DNA from: Bradyrhizobium sp.
GTDB taxonomy: Bacteria; Pseudomonadota; Alphaproteobacteria; Rhizobiales; Xanthobacteraceae
Direction of reading: 5' to 3'
Length of the DNA stretch: 50,651 nucleotides
Assembly: GCF_004799445.1 (NCBI RefSeq)
Contig: NZ_SSNA01000030.1
Span: 1 to 50,651, forward strand
A program made the translations under genes and the position numbers. Below, one piece after another: positions 11,971 through 20,410 of this stretch; the stretch's first letter is position 1, and each line of letters opens with the position of its first letter. The notes beneath the pieces are model-generated. The model searched no databases, had not been told where the DNA came from, and was given only the letters and a program-made list of their open reading frames with translations.

Positions 11971-12014
11971 CATGATCCGGAAAACTGGATACCGGTTTTC
12001 CGAAAAGACCATGC
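11971..12014. repeat. Rhizobial-type short palindromic repeat between rpsE and rpmD
   Basis: CGGAAAAC (11978-11985) and GTTTTCCG (11995-12002) form a perfect 8-bp stem around TGGATACCG, flanked by CATGATC and ACCATGC. The same architecture (8-bp A/T-rich arms with ACCGG between) recurs at 36047-36090. From memory, near-identical sequences are abundant in Bradyrhizobium intergenic regions. Confidence 0.6.
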
Positions 12015-12041
12015 CCAACTGAAGACTCTGGAGTTATGACG

Positions 12042-12236
12042 ATGGCCAAGGCCGCAAAGACGATCAAGGTCGAACAGACCCACAGCGCGATCCGCCGCCA
12101 CCACTCGCAGCGCGAGACGCTGATCGGCCTCAAGCTCAACAAGATCGGCCGGACCACCGAGCTGCAGGATACGCCTGCAATTCGCGGCATGATCGCAAAG
12201 GTTCAACATCTCGTCCGCATCGTCGGCGAGAAGTAA
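12042..12236 (+). CDS. rpmD: 50S ribosomal protein L30
   Basis: L30 is a small large-subunit protein near the 5S region. I chose the ATG at 12042, giving 64 residues ([19 protein letters not shown]), because GGAG at 12030-12033 is eight bases upstream of it and only two bases from the alternative ATG at 12036. The core [20 protein letters not shown] is typical. Confidence 0.93.
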   Translation: MAKAAKTIKVEQTHSAIRRHHSQRETLIGLKLNKIGRTTELQDTPAIRGMIAKVQHLVRIVGEK

Positions 12237-12251
12237 GACAGGAAGCGAACG

Positions 12252-12740
12252 ATGAAGCTCAGCGATATCGCCGACAATGCCGGCTCGCGCAAGAAGCGCA
12301 TGCGCGTCGGCCGCGGCATCGGTTCCGGCAAGGGCAAGCAGGCCGGCCGCGGCGGCAAGGGCCAGACCGCGCGCTCAGGCGTGCGCATCAAGGGCTTCGA
12401 AGGCGGCCAGATGCCGCTGCATCGGCGCCTGCCGAAGCGCGGCTTCAACAACATCTTCCGGCTCGAATTCGCCGAGATCAATCTCGACCGCATTCAGGAT
12501 GCGGTCGATGCCAAGCTGCTCGACGCCAAGGCCACCATCAACGCCGAATCGCTGGTGAAGGCCCGCGTGATCCGGCGCGCCAGGGACGGCGTGCGGCTGC
12601 TTGGTCGCGGTGAGCTCAAGGTCAAGCTGAATATCGAGGTTCACGGCGCTTCGAAACCCGCCATCGCGGCGGTCGAAAAGGCCGGCGGCACGGTGAAGAT
12701 CCTGGCCCCGGCGAAGAAGGACGAAGGCGAAGCGGCGTAA
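12252..12740 (+). CDS. rplO: 50S ribosomal protein L15
   Basis: L15 is a late assembly protein of the large subunit. The 162-residue product starts [20 protein letters not shown] and has the Gly-rich basic arm ([20 protein letters not shown]) and [18 protein letters not shown] 153-base gap without a visible gene separates it from secY. Confidence 0.97.
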   Translation: MKLSDIADNAGSRKKRMRVGRGIGSGKGKQAGRGGKGQTARSGVRIKGFEGGQMPLHRRLPKRGFNNIFRLEFAEINLDRIQDAVDAKLLDAKATINAESLVKARVIRRARDGVRLLGRGELKVKLNIEVHGASKPAIAAVEKAGGTVKILAPAKKDEGEAA

Positions 12741-12893
12741 CATCTGCGTCATCGTCCGCCTCCAGCGGGCAATCTGCACGACAGGGCGATGGACTTATCG
12801 AAGCCGAGCACCAAATAAAAGCCCGGCGTCCGCCGAAGGCCCCGTGGTTGCGGAGCCTGACGGCGCAAGGGGCGCGCGGGGAGAAAGCCAGAT

Positions 12894-14225
12894 ATGGTCT
12901 CAGCAGCGGAACAATTAGCGGCAAACCTCAATTTCGGCGCGCTGGCCAAAGCCGACGAATTGAAGAAGCGGATCTGGTTTACCCTGGGGGCGCTGCTGGT
13001 TTACCGGCTCGGCACCTACATCCCGCTGCCCGGCATCGATCCCAACATCTGGGAGCAGGTGTTCAAATCCCAGGCCGGCGGCATTCTCGGCATGTTCAAC
13101 ATGTTCGCCGGCGGCGGCATTCACCGCATGGCGATCTTTGCGCTCAATATCATGCCGTATATTTCGGCCTCGATCATCATTCAGCTCCTGACCACGGTTT
13201 CGCCGCAGCTCGAAGCACTGAAGAAGGAAGGCGAGGCCGGCCGCAAGACGCTGAACCAGTACACCCGCTATCTCACGGTGATTCTCGCCGCGTTCCAGTC
13301 CTATGGCATCGCGGTCGGACTTGAGGGTGCCGGCAACGTCGTCAGCGACCCCGGCCTGTTCTTCCGTCTCTCGACCGCGATCACGCTGACCGGCGGCACC
13401 ATGTTCCTGATGTGGCTCGGCGAGCAGATCACCTCGCGCGGCATCGGCAACGGCATTTCGCTGATCATTCTTGCCGGTATCGTCGCGGAATTGCCCTCGG
13501 CGCTCGCCAACATGCTGGAACTCGGCCGTCAGGGCGCGCTGTCCACCGGCCTGATCCTGGTTGTGATCGTGATGGCGGTCGCGGTGATCGCGTTCATCGT
13601 GTTCATGGAGCGCGCGCAGCGGCGGCTCTTGATCCAGTATCCGAAGCGCCAGGTCGGCAACAAGATGTTCGAGGGCCAGTCCTCGCATCTGCCGCTCAAG
13701 CTGAATACGTCAGGCGTGATTCCGCCGATCTTCGCTTCCTCGCTGCTGTTGCTGCCGACCACGGTCGCCAATTTCAACGCCGGCCGGGGTCCGGAATGGT
13801 TTCAATGGATCAACACGCAGCTCAGCCACGGCCGTCCGCTGTTCTTGATTCTCTACTTGGCGCTGATCGTGTTCTTCGCGTTCTTCTACACCGCGATCGT
13901 GTTCAACCCGACCGAGACCGCCGATAACCTCAAGAAGCATGGCGGCTTCATTCCCGGCATCCGGCCGGGCGAGCGCACCGCCGAATATATCGATTACGTG
14001 CTGTCGCGCATTACGGTGCTGGGCGCGGTCTACCTCGCGATTGTCTGCCTGATCCCGGAGATTCTGATTTCCTACGCCTCGGTGCCATTCTATTTTGGCG
14101 GAACTTCGCTGTTGATTGTGGTCAGCGTGACCATGGATACCGTGGCGCAGGTTCAGGGATATCTGCTCGCCCACCAGTATGAAGGGCTGATCAGGAAGTC
14201 GAAGCTGAGGGGGCGTCGCCGCTGA
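12894..14225 (+). CDS. secY: Protein translocase subunit SecY
   Basis: SecY is the channel of the SecYEG translocon in the inner membrane, with ten transmembrane helices. The 443 residues show the plug-region sequence LPGIDPNIWEQ, GGGIHRMAIFALNIMPYISA (TM2-3), GNGISLIILAGI, the basic cytoplasmic loop AQRRLLIQYPKRQVGNKMFE, and the C-terminal GLIRKSKLRGRRR. The last gene of the spc cluster, it is followed after 122 bases by adk. Confidence 0.98.
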   Translation: MVSAAEQLAANLNFGALAKADELKKRIWFTLGALLVYRLGTYIPLPGIDPNIWEQVFKSQAGGILGMFNMFAGGGIHRMAIFALNIMPYISASIIIQLLTTVSPQLEALKKEGEAGRKTLNQYTRYLTVILAAFQSYGIAVGLEGAGNVVSDPGLFFRLSTAITLTGGTMFLMWLGEQITSRGIGNGISLIILAGIVAELPSALANMLELGRQGALSTGLILVVIVMAVAVIAFIVFMERAQRRLLIQYPKRQVGNKMFEGQSSHLPLKLNTSGVIPPIFASSLLLLPTTVANFNAGRGPEWFQWINTQLSHGRPLFLILYLALIVFFAFFYTAIVFNPTETADNLKKHGGFIPGIRPGERTAEYIDYVLSRITVLGAVYLAIVCLIPEILISYASVPFYFGGTSLLIVVSVTMDTVAQVQGYLLAHQYEGLIRKSKLRGRRR

Positions 14226-14347
14226 CGCTGCGACCTGTGCGTGGCGTCGCTTTCGCGATCCACGTCCGGCGCTGAACATAATTGGCGCTGTTGATTTTGA
14301 ATCTTGGTGTGCGGTTCAACGCTCACCGAGCCGGGGGGCGAACGCAT

Positions 14348-15217
14348 ATGAGACTGATTCTTCTGGGCCCGCCAGGATCGGGCAAGGGCACCCAGGCCCA
14401 ACGGCTGATTCATCGTTACGGTATCGTCCAGCTTTCGACCGGCGAGATGCTGCGTGCCGCGGTGGCGGCGCAGACCCCGGTCGGCCTCAAGGCCAAGGAC
14501 ATCATGGCCTCCGGCGGTTTGGTGCCGGACGATATCGTGATCGGAATCATCTCCGATCGGCTGGACCAGCCGGACGCGGCCAAAGGCTTTATCCTCGACG
14601 GCTTCCCGCGCACCGTGCCGCAGGCCGAGGCGCTGGATGAGCTGCTGAAGAAGAAGCACATCAAGCTCGACGCCGTGATCGAGCTTCGCGTCAATGAAAG
14701 CGCGCTGCTGCAGCGGGTCGAAACCAGGGTCGCGGAGATGCGTGCGCGCGGCGAAGAAGTGCGGGTCGACGACACCTCGGAGGTGCTGACGAAACGGCTG
14801 GCGAGCTACCGCGCGCTGACCGAGCCGCTGATCCACTATTATTCGGAACGCCGCAAATTGCTGACGGTCGATGGCATGATGACCATCGAACATGTGACGC
14901 GGGAGATTAACCGGATCCTCGCGGCCATCGGCGCGGTGGACGCCAAAGCCTCCCAGAAGGCAGACAAAGCCATGCCGGCGGCAACGGCCGCCCGGCCGGC
15001 GGTCCGAAAGGCGCCCAAGTCTTCCCGGCGCGCCGCTGCCCCCAAAAAGGCGGCCAAGGCGGTCAAGGCAGCCAGCAAGGGCGGGAAGGCCGGGAAACCG
15101 GCCTCCAGGGGCGCAAAAAGCTCCTCTCGCAAGCCGTCACCGGGTTCCAAGAGGCGTCCTGCGGGGAAGACCAGGAAAACCGTAAAAAAGGTCACGAAAA
15201 AGCGAGCTAAAGCATAG
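14348..15217 (+). CDS. adk: Adenylate kinase with long Lys/Ala-rich basic C-terminal tail
   Basis: It catalyses ATP + AMP = 2 ADP. The ATG at 14348, after GGGGGGCGAA, gives 289 residues. The P-loop GPPGSGKGT is at residues 7-15, the AMP-binding LSTGEMLR at about 29-36, and DGFPRT at 84-89. The LID segment around 122-145 is the short form without the long zinc-finger-like insertion. The kinase core ends near residue 196 (INRILAAIG); the family core is about 185-220 residues. The remaining roughly 93 residues are almost entirely Lys, Ala, Arg, Ser, Gly and Pro (AAPKKAAKAVKAASKGGKAG), resembling histone H1-like tails. The tail is continuous in frame with no visible frameshift. Its function is unknown; nucleic-acid or ribosome association is a guess. 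An upstream in-frame start at 14282 is unlikely. Confidence 0.95.
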   Translation: MRLILLGPPGSGKGTQAQRLIHRYGIVQLSTGEMLRAAVAAQTPVGLKAKDIMASGGLVPDDIVIGIISDRLDQPDAAKGFILDGFPRTVPQAEALDELLKKKHIKLDAVIELRVNESALLQRVETRVAEMRARGEEVRVDDTSEVLTKRLASYRALTEPLIHYYSERRKLLTVDGMMTIEHVTREINRILAAIGAVDAKASQKADKAMPAATAARPAVRKAPKSSRRAAAPKKAAKAVKAASKGGKAGKPASRGAKSSSRKPSPGSKRRPAGKTRKTVKKVTKKRAKA

Positions 15218-15223
15218 AGACGG

Positions 15224-15251
15224 TTGACGAAACCAAGTTGAATCCTTTAAT
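15224..15251 (+). promoter_or_regulatory. Putative sigma-70 promoter upstream of the alpha cluster
   Basis: TTGACG (15224-15229) and TTTAAT (15246-15251) are separated by 16 bases and each matches its consensus hexamer at five of six positions. The site lies just after adk and 148 bases before rpsM. It would let rpsM-rpsK-rpoA-rplQ be transcribed independently of the long upstream operon. Prediction only. Confidence 0.45.
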
Positions 15252-15398
15252 AAGCCGGTATCCAGTCGGATAGTTTTCAGACGATGCCGGGCCCCGAGAC
15301 AGTCAAGGGGAAGGGCGTCGTGTTCGCGTTTGTGGACACCCGCCCGAGATAGCAAAAAATGGCCGGCCTGCGAGGGATCGGCGATAGGAGAGAAGTCC

Positions 15399-15767
15399 GT
15401 GGCCCGTATTGCCGGTGTGAATATCCCGACCAACAAGCGCGTGCTGATCGCGCTCCAGTACATCCATGGCATCGGCCAGAAGAATGCCGCCGAGATCATG
15501 GAGAAGGTCAAGATTCCCGATGATCGCCGGGTCAATCAGCTGAGCGATCAGGAAGTGCTGCAAATCCGCGAAGTGATCGACCGCGACTATATGGTCGAAG
15601 GCGATCTGCGTCGCGAGACCGGCATGAACATCAAGCGTTTGATGGATCTCGGCTGCTATCGCGGCCTGCGCCATCGCCGCGGGCTGCCGGTGCGCGGTCA
15701 GCGCACCCATACCAACGCGCGCACGCGCAAGGGGCCGGCCAAGTCGATCGCCGGCAAGAAGAAGTAA
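15399..15767 (+). CDS. rpsM: 30S ribosomal protein S13
   Basis: S13 makes head contacts with S19 and bridges to the large subunit. The start is GTG at 15399, preceded by AGGAGAG; it gives 122 residues ([19 protein letters not shown], read as Met), the family's usual length. An ATG at 15330 would add 23 unrelated residues. The C-terminus [19 protein letters not shown] is canonical. No rpmJ lies between adk and rpsM. Confidence 0.96.
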   Translation: MARIAGVNIPTNKRVLIALQYIHGIGQKNAAEIMEKVKIPDDRRVNQLSDQEVLQIREVIDRDYMVEGDLRRETGMNIKRLMDLGCYRGLRHRRGLPVRGQRTHTNARTRKGPAKSIAGKKK

Positions 15768-15772
15768 TTTGA

Positions 15773-15816
15773 CGAATAGCGAATAGGCAGCGGCGAATAG
15801 TTTCCATTCGCTGCTC
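15773..15816. repeat. GAATAG-type palindromic repeat between rpsM and rpsK
   Basis: CGAATAGCGAATAGGCAGCG is followed by an imperfect complement CCATTCGCTGCTC (15804-15816). The arms share the GAATAG, GGCAGCG and CATTCGCT words with the element at 3057-3100, so both appear to belong to one family. Confidence 0.5.
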
Positions 15817-15879
15817 ACATTTTCCGGTGTAGCCGCTGGCATTACGGCGGCGTTTGAGATCGTTAGGAAAGGTTCTGGA

Positions 15880-16269
15880 ATGGGCAAGGAAGCCACCCGC
15901 GTACGCCGCCGTGAGCGCAAGAACATTGCTTCCGGCGTGGCGCACGTGAATTCGTCGTTCAACAACACGACCATCACCATCACCGATGCGCAGGGCAACA
16001 CCATTGCCTGGTCGTCGGCGGGAACGATGGGCTTCAAGGGTTCGCGCAAGTCGACCCCCTATGCCGCGCAGGTCGCGGCCGAGGACGTCTCCAAGAAGGC
16101 GCAGGAACACGGCATGCGCACCCTGGAGGTTGAAGTTGCCGGCCCGGGTTCGGGCCGCGAATCGGCGCTTCGTGCGCTGCAGGCGGCGGGCTTCACCGTT
16201 ACTTCGATCCGCGACGTGACGACGATCCCGCACAATGGCTGCCGTCCGCGCAAGCGCCGGCGGGTTTGA
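15880..16269 (+). CDS. rpsK: 30S ribosomal protein S11
   Basis: S11 is a platform protein next to the E site. The 129 residues include [38 protein letters not shown] and the C-terminal [17 protein letters not shown], all canonical. It precedes rpoA by 116 bases that contain a perfect palindrome. Confidence 0.98.
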   Translation: MGKEATRVRRRERKNIASGVAHVNSSFNNTTITITDAQGNTIAWSSAGTMGFKGSRKSTPYAAQVAAEDVSKKAQEHGMRTLEVEVAGPGSGRESALRALQAAGFTVTSIRDVTTIPHNGCRPRKRRRV

Positions 16270-16282
16270 TGCTTTGAGTGCG

Positions 16283-16298
16283 GGCGGCTTAAGCCGCC
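16283..16298. other. Perfect palindrome between rpsK and rpoA
   Basis: GGCGGCTTAAGCCGCC is a 16-base perfect palindrome, extended outward by a C-G pair at 16281/16300. No T-run follows. It could form a cruciform or RNA stem in the alpha-operon transcript; its role is unknown. Confidence 0.5.
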
Positions 16299-16385
16299 TG
16301 CGAGACGTTTTGAGAAGAATTGCAAGCCGCGGACTGATCCGCAGGTCTCCAACGCCAGTGATTTCGTTGGCAAATCAGCTGGCCC

Positions 16386-17417
16386 ATGGGTGAAACAGTG
16401 ACGATCCAGAAAAATTGGCAAGAACTTATCCGGCCGAACAAGCTGCAGGTAACTCCGGGCACCGACCCGATCCGTTTCGCGACGCTGGTCGCCGAGCCGC
16501 TCGAGCGCGGCTTCGGACAGACGCTGGGCAACGCGTTGCGCCGCATCCTGCTGTCGTCGCTGCAGGGCGCCGCGGTGCAGTCGGTGCACATCGACGGCGT
16601 GCTGCATGAGTTCTCCTCGATCGCTGGCGTTCGCGAGGACGTCACCGACATCGTGCTGAACATCAAGGACATCTCGATCAAGATGCAGGGCGAAGGCCCC
16701 AAGCGCATGGTCGTGAAGAAGCAGGGCCCGGGCGTTGTGACCGCCGGCGACATCCAGACGGTCGGCGATGTCACCGTGCTCAATCCGGACCTGCAGATCT
16801 GCACCCTCGACGAGGGCGCGGAGATCCGCATGGAATTCACGGTCGCGTCCGGCAAGGGCTATGTCGCCGCCGAGCGCAATCGTCCCGAGGACGCGCCGAT
16901 CGGCCTGATCCCGGTCGACAGCCTGTTCTCCCCGGTGCGCAAGGTCTCCTACAAGGTCGAGAACACCCGCGAGGGCCAGATCCTCGACTATGACAAGCTG
17001 ACGATGACGATCGAGACCAACGGCGCGATCTCGCCGGACGACGCGGTGGCCTATGCCGCCCGCATCCTGCAGGATCAGCTCAACGTGTTCGTCAATTTCG
17101 AGGAGCCCCGCAAGGAAGTGGCGCAGGAGATCATTCCCGATCTCGCCTTCAATCCCGCCTTCCTCAAGAAGGTCGACGAGCTCGAATTGTCGGTGCGTTC
17201 GGCCAACTGCCTGAAGAACGACAACATCGTCTACATCGGCGACCTCGTGCAGAAGTCGGAAGCGGAAATGCTCCGTACCCCGAACTTCGGCCGCAAGTCG
17301 CTGAACGAGATCAAGGAAGTGCTGGCCCAGATGGGTCTGCACCTCGGCATGGAAGTGCCGGGCTGGCCGCCGGAGAATATCGACGAGCTCGCCAAGCGCT
17401 TCGAGGATCACTACTGA
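16386..17417 (+). CDS. rpoA: DNA-directed RNA polymerase subunit alpha
   Basis: The alpha dimer scaffolds RNA polymerase, and its C-terminal domain contacts UP elements and activators. The 343 residues begin [20 protein letters not shown]. The N-terminal domain includes [20 protein letters not shown] (about 37-56). The linker is near 235-250. The C-terminal domain has [20 protein letters not shown] and [20 protein letters not shown]. The length is typical of alphaproteobacteria. Confidence 0.98.
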   Translation: MGETVTIQKNWQELIRPNKLQVTPGTDPIRFATLVAEPLERGFGQTLGNALRRILLSSLQGAAVQSVHIDGVLHEFSSIAGVREDVTDIVLNIKDISIKMQGEGPKRMVVKKQGPGVVTAGDIQTVGDVTVLNPDLQICTLDEGAEIRMEFTVASGKGYVAAERNRPEDAPIGLIPVDSLFSPVRKVSYKVENTREGQILDYDKLTMTIETNGAISPDDAVAYAARILQDQLNVFVNFEEPRKEVAQEIIPDLAFNPAFLKKVDELELSVRSANCLKNDNIVYIGDLVQKSEAEMLRTPNFGRKSLNEIKEVLAQMGLHLGMEVPGWPPENIDELAKRFEDHY

Positions 17418-17439
17418 GAACGATCACCGCCGTGGCCGG

Positions 17440-17465
17440 GCGAAAGCGCGAAACCGCGCCTTCGC
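17440..17465. other. Hairpin between rpoA and rplQ
   Basis: GCGAAAGCGCG (17440-17450) and CGCGCCTTCGC (17455-17465) form an 11-bp stem with one G-U wobble and the tetraloop AAAC. There is no U-tract, so processing or stabilisation of the rpoA message is more likely than termination. This is inferred. Confidence 0.45.
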
Positions 17466-17567
17466 GCGAAATTTCCGGACCATGGCATCTTGGGCGAACG
17501 CAGGCGGCCCACCTGAGCCAATTGTCCGACGCGCCGTCGCGACAGAATAAATATTGAGGAACATACC

Positions 17568-17984
17568 ATGCGTCACGGCAAGGTTCATCGGAAGCTCAAC
17601 CGCACCGCCGAGCATCGGCGTGCGATGTTCGCCAATATGTGCGCGGCGCTGATCAAGCACGAGCAGATCGTCACCACGTTGCCGAAGGCCAAGGAACTGC
17701 GCCCGATCGTGGAGAAGCTGGTCACGCTGGGCAAAAAGGGCGGTCTCGCCATGCGCCGGCAGGCGATCAGCGAGATGCGTGACCAGGACCAGGTCCGCAA
17801 GCTCTTCGACACGCTGGCGACCCGCTACAAGGACCGCCAGGGCGGCTATACCCGCATTATCAAGGCCGGCTTCCGCTATGGCGACAACGCGCCGATGGCG
17901 GTGATCGAATTCGTCGACCGCGACGTCGACGCCAAGGGCCTCGATTCCGGCCCGGTGCAGGAAAAGGCCGCGGAAGCCGCATAA
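17568..17984 (+). CDS. rplQ: 50S ribosomal protein L17
   Basis: L17 lies at the bottom of the large subunit near the tunnel exit. The 138-residue product starts [20 protein letters not shown] with [16 protein letters not shown], both canonical, and ends in a short Ala/Glu-rich tail. TTGAGGAAC upstream is a good ribosome site. It is the last gene before the terminator. Confidence 0.98.
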   Translation: MRHGKVHRKLNRTAEHRRAMFANMCAALIKHEQIVTTLPKAKELRPIVEKLVTLGKKGGLAMRRQAISEMRDQDQVRKLFDTLATRYKDRQGGYTRIIKAGFRYGDNAPMAVIEFVDRDVDAKGLDSGPVQEKAAEAA

Positions 17985-18010
17985 GCCTGATTTCGGACTT
18001 CTCTTCAAAA

Positions 18011-18040
18011 GCGGCGTCTTCGGGCGCCGTTTTTATTTTT
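18011..18040 (+). terminator. Intrinsic terminator of the ribosomal superoperon
   Basis: GGCGTC (18013-18018), loop TTCG, and GGCGCC (18023-18028) form a stem with one G-U pair, extended by C18012-G18029. It is followed by TTTTTATTTTT. A stable tetraloop hairpin plus U-tract 27 bases after rplQ is a textbook Rho-independent terminator. Confidence 0.85.
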
Positions 18041-18160
18041 GTCGTCCCCGCGAAAGCGGGGAACCCATCATCACCGGCCCATCGATTTTGAAGAGCTGGG
18101 CGACGATCGCTTCAACAACAAAGACCTTTGGTTATGGGTCCCTGCTTTCACAGGGACGAC
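18041..18160. repeat. 120-bp interspersed repeat with inverted GTCGTCCC ends, copy 1
   Basis: It begins GTCGTCCCCGCGAAAGCGGG and ends CCCTGCTTTCACAGGGACGAC; the ends are inverted relative to each other, and each end is itself a small hairpin. A second copy of almost the same length (121 bp) lies at 39229-39349 with an unrelated centre. It abuts the rplQ terminator. The arrangement resembles a REP/BIME-type pair. Confidence 0.65.
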
Positions 18161-18223
18161 ATTGAATATTGCGCTGGTACTCTGCGCTCCCGATATCTCC
18201 GTCATCGGTGATGGAGGTGTCTG

Positions 18224-19018
18224 ATGAATATCGATCTCAAGGGAAAGACGGCGCTGGTGACGGGGTCGACGTCCGGCATCGGGTACGCCATCGCCAGGGG
18301 CCTCGCCGCCGCGGGGGCCGACGTGGTGATCAATGGCCGGGGCCAGGCCAGGGTCGACGCCGCCGTGGCCGCGATGGCCAAGGCGGCGCCCGGAACCAGG
18401 GTCCGGGGCATTGCCGCCGACGTCTCCACGGCGGCCGGATGCAAGGCGCTGGCCGCCGCGCTGCCCGAGGTCGACATCCTCATCAACAATGCCGGGATAT
18501 TCGAACCCAAAGGCTTCTTCGATATTCCCGACGAGGACTGGAGCCGTTTCTTCGAGGTCAACGTGATGTCGGGCGTGCGGTTGGCGCGCGTCTACCTGCC
18601 GGGCATGCTGAAGCGCAATTGGGGCCGCATCGTTTTCATCTCCTCCGAATCCGCGCTGAATATACCCAGCGAAATGATCCATTATGGAATGACCAAGACC
18701 GCGCAGCTCGCGGTCTCGCGCGGCCTTGCCGAGATGACCCGCGGCACCGCCGTGACCGTCAATGCGGTGCTGCCGGGCCCGACCATGTCGGAGGGCGTCG
18801 AAGCCTTCGTCAAGGACCTAGCGAAGCAAAACGGCCAGTCGGTGGAAGCCGCAGCCTCGCAATTCATCAAGCAGTTTCGCCCGACCTCTTTGTTGCAGCG
18901 GTTTGCGAGCGTCGAGGAGATCGCCAACATGGTGGTCTACGTCGCCTCAAAAGAGGCGTCCGCCACCAATGGCGCAGCGCTTCGCGCCGAAGGCGGCATC
19001 GTCCAGACCATTGCGTGA
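18224..19018 (+). CDS. SDR family oxidoreductase
   Basis: This is a short-chain dehydrogenase/reductase, probably NAD(P)(H)-dependent; the substrate is unknown. The 264 residues show the cofactor glycine motif TGSTSGIG at 13-20, NNAG at 88-91, and the catalytic set Ser about 141 (FISSES), Tyr154 and Lys158 in YGMTK. The NGR after the second beta strand suggests NADP preference. It is a single-gene unit after the ribosomal terminator, preceded by GATGGAGGTGTCTG. Confidence 0.9.
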   Translation: MNIDLKGKTALVTGSTSGIGYAIARGLAAAGADVVINGRGQARVDAAVAAMAKAAPGTRVRGIAADVSTAAGCKALAAALPEVDILINNAGIFEPKGFFDIPDEDWSRFFEVNVMSGVRLARVYLPGMLKRNWGRIVFISSESALNIPSEMIHYGMTKTAQLAVSRGLAEMTRGTAVTVNAVLPGPTMSEGVEAFVKDLAKQNGQSVEAAASQFIKQFRPTSLLQRFASVEEIANMVVYVASKEASATNGAALRAEGGIVQTIA

Positions 19019-19050
19019 TCATGGTTGAGGACGTGCCGGCAGCGTGAAAC

Positions 19051-19170
19051 CGTCATTGCGAGCCAACGGGTCGCGCGAACGCGCGCCCGATGACAGGCTC
19101 AGCGAAGCAATCCATTGCCGGAATACGACAGTTATGGATTGCTTCGTCGCTCCGCTCCTCGCAATGACGG
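19051..19170. repeat. CGTCATTGCGAG-type inverted repeat element, copy 1
   Basis: It starts CGTCATTGCGAG and ends CTCCTCGCAATGACGG, with inner words GAAGCAATCCAT and ATGGATTGCTTCG also inverted. Shorter copies lie at 35408-35477 and 43701-43786. The element sits between convergent genes. Confidence 0.65.
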
Positions 19171-19188
19171 CTATACTGCCTCTTCTAG

Positions 19189-20202
19189 CTACCAGCCCTC
19201 CAGCACGATCTTGCCGCGCGACTTTCCGGATTCCAGCAGCGCGTGCGCCCGCTTGAGGTTGGCGGCGTTGATCCCGCCAAAGCTCTGGTCGAGCGTGGTG
19301 CGCAGCACGCCTTTGTCGAGGAGGTCGGCGACGTCGTTGAGCAGGTGGTGTTGGCCGATCATGTCTGGGGTCTGGAACGACGAGCGGGTAAACATCGACT
19401 CCCAGTGAATCGAGATCGCCTTGCCCTTGAAGGCGCTGACGTTGAATTCCGGGGGATCGTCGATCAATCCATATTTGCCCTGCGGAGCCATCAGTTCGGC
19501 AATCGCCTTGTAGTGCTGGTCGGTATAAGTGAGGCTTGCGACCAGGGCAACCGGCGGGACTTTCAGTTTTTCGATCTGCTCCTTCATCGGCTCGGCGTGA
19601 TCGACGACGGTATGGGCGCCGAGATCGAGGCACCATTGCTGCGATTCCGCTCGCGACGCCGTTGCCACGACGGTGAGGCCGGTGAGGCGGCGCGCCAGCT
19701 GGATCAGGATCGAGCCGACGCCGCCGGCACCACCGATGATCAGCAGCGTGCGTGGATCGACGCTTTTTCCGGGCACGGCACCGAGGCGGTCGAACAGCAA
19801 TTCCCAGGCGGTGATCGAGGTGAGGGGAAGAGCGGCGGCCTGCGCGAACGACAGCGTCTTCGGTTTGCGCCCGACGATACGCTCATCGACCACATGGAAC
19901 TCCGAATTGGTGCCTTGCCGCAGGATCGAGCCGGCGTAGAACACTTCATCGTCCGGCTTGAACAGCGTCACGTCGGGGCCGACCGCATCGACGATCCCGG
20001 CGGCATCGTAGCCCAGGATCTTGGTTTCGCCCTCGGGCGGGCTGGCACGCTTGCGCACCTTGTAATCGACCGGATTGGCGGAGATCGCCCTGACGGCGAC
20101 GCGGATGTCGCGGCCCTTCGGTTCCGGCTTTGCGGCCTCGAAATCGATCAGGGCATCAGTGGCCTCGATGGGAAGGGACTTCTTGTATCCGACGGCCTTC
20201 AT
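19189..20202 (-). CDS. Zinc-type alcohol dehydrogenase family protein (MDR superfamily)
   Basis: This is a medium-chain dehydrogenase/reductase, probably a quinone or enone reductase using NADPH. The 337-residue product has the GroES-like N-domain (NPVDYKVR, GYDAAGIVDAVGPDV) and a Rossmann domain with GGAGGVGS at 157-164. It lacks the structural zinc cysteine cluster and the usual GHE zinc site, as in the zinc-independent subgroup long labelled zinc-binding alcohol dehydrogenase family. The start has GGGAG eight bases upstream on the minus strand. Confidence 0.88.
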   Translation of the reverse strand: MKAVGYKKSLPIEATDALIDFEAAKPEPKGRDIRVAVRAISANPVDYKVRKRASPPEGETKILGYDAAGIVDAVGPDVTLFKPDDEVFYAGSILRQGTNSEFHVVDERIVGRKPKTLSFAQAAALPLTSITAWELLFDRLGAVPGKSVDPRTLLIIGGAGGVGSILIQLARRLTGLTVVATASRAESQQWCLDLGAHTVVDHAEPMKEQIEKLKVPPVALVASLTYTDQHYKAIAELMAPQGKYGLIDDPPEFNVSAFKGKAISIHWESMFTRSSFQTPDMIGQHHLLNDVADLLDKGVLRTTLDQSFGGINAANLKRAHALLESGKSRGKIVLEGW

Positions 20203-20410
20203 CTGGCGGTTCTCCCTGTGATTGCGGCAACGACGAGCCGGTCTACCCCGCTACCTGTTGCCGAACGGCTGGAATTGCAAGGTTTGAGCGGAAAGGCGGA
20301 CCAATTGCGAAGTCGAATCAGGTCCATAACCGGCCGGGCTGACCCTTCCATGACTTCTATTCGCAACCCGGCAAGCCTATATTGGTCTTACAATCCCAGG
20401 GAATCTTTTC

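Noticed and set aside
14226..15398. A missing rpmJ (L36) gene between secY/adk and rpsM
   Set aside because: The gaps 14226-14347 and 15218-15398 contain no 35-45 codon basic frame with the L36 cysteine pattern. In many alphaproteobacteria rpmJ is located elsewhere, so this is not an anomaly.
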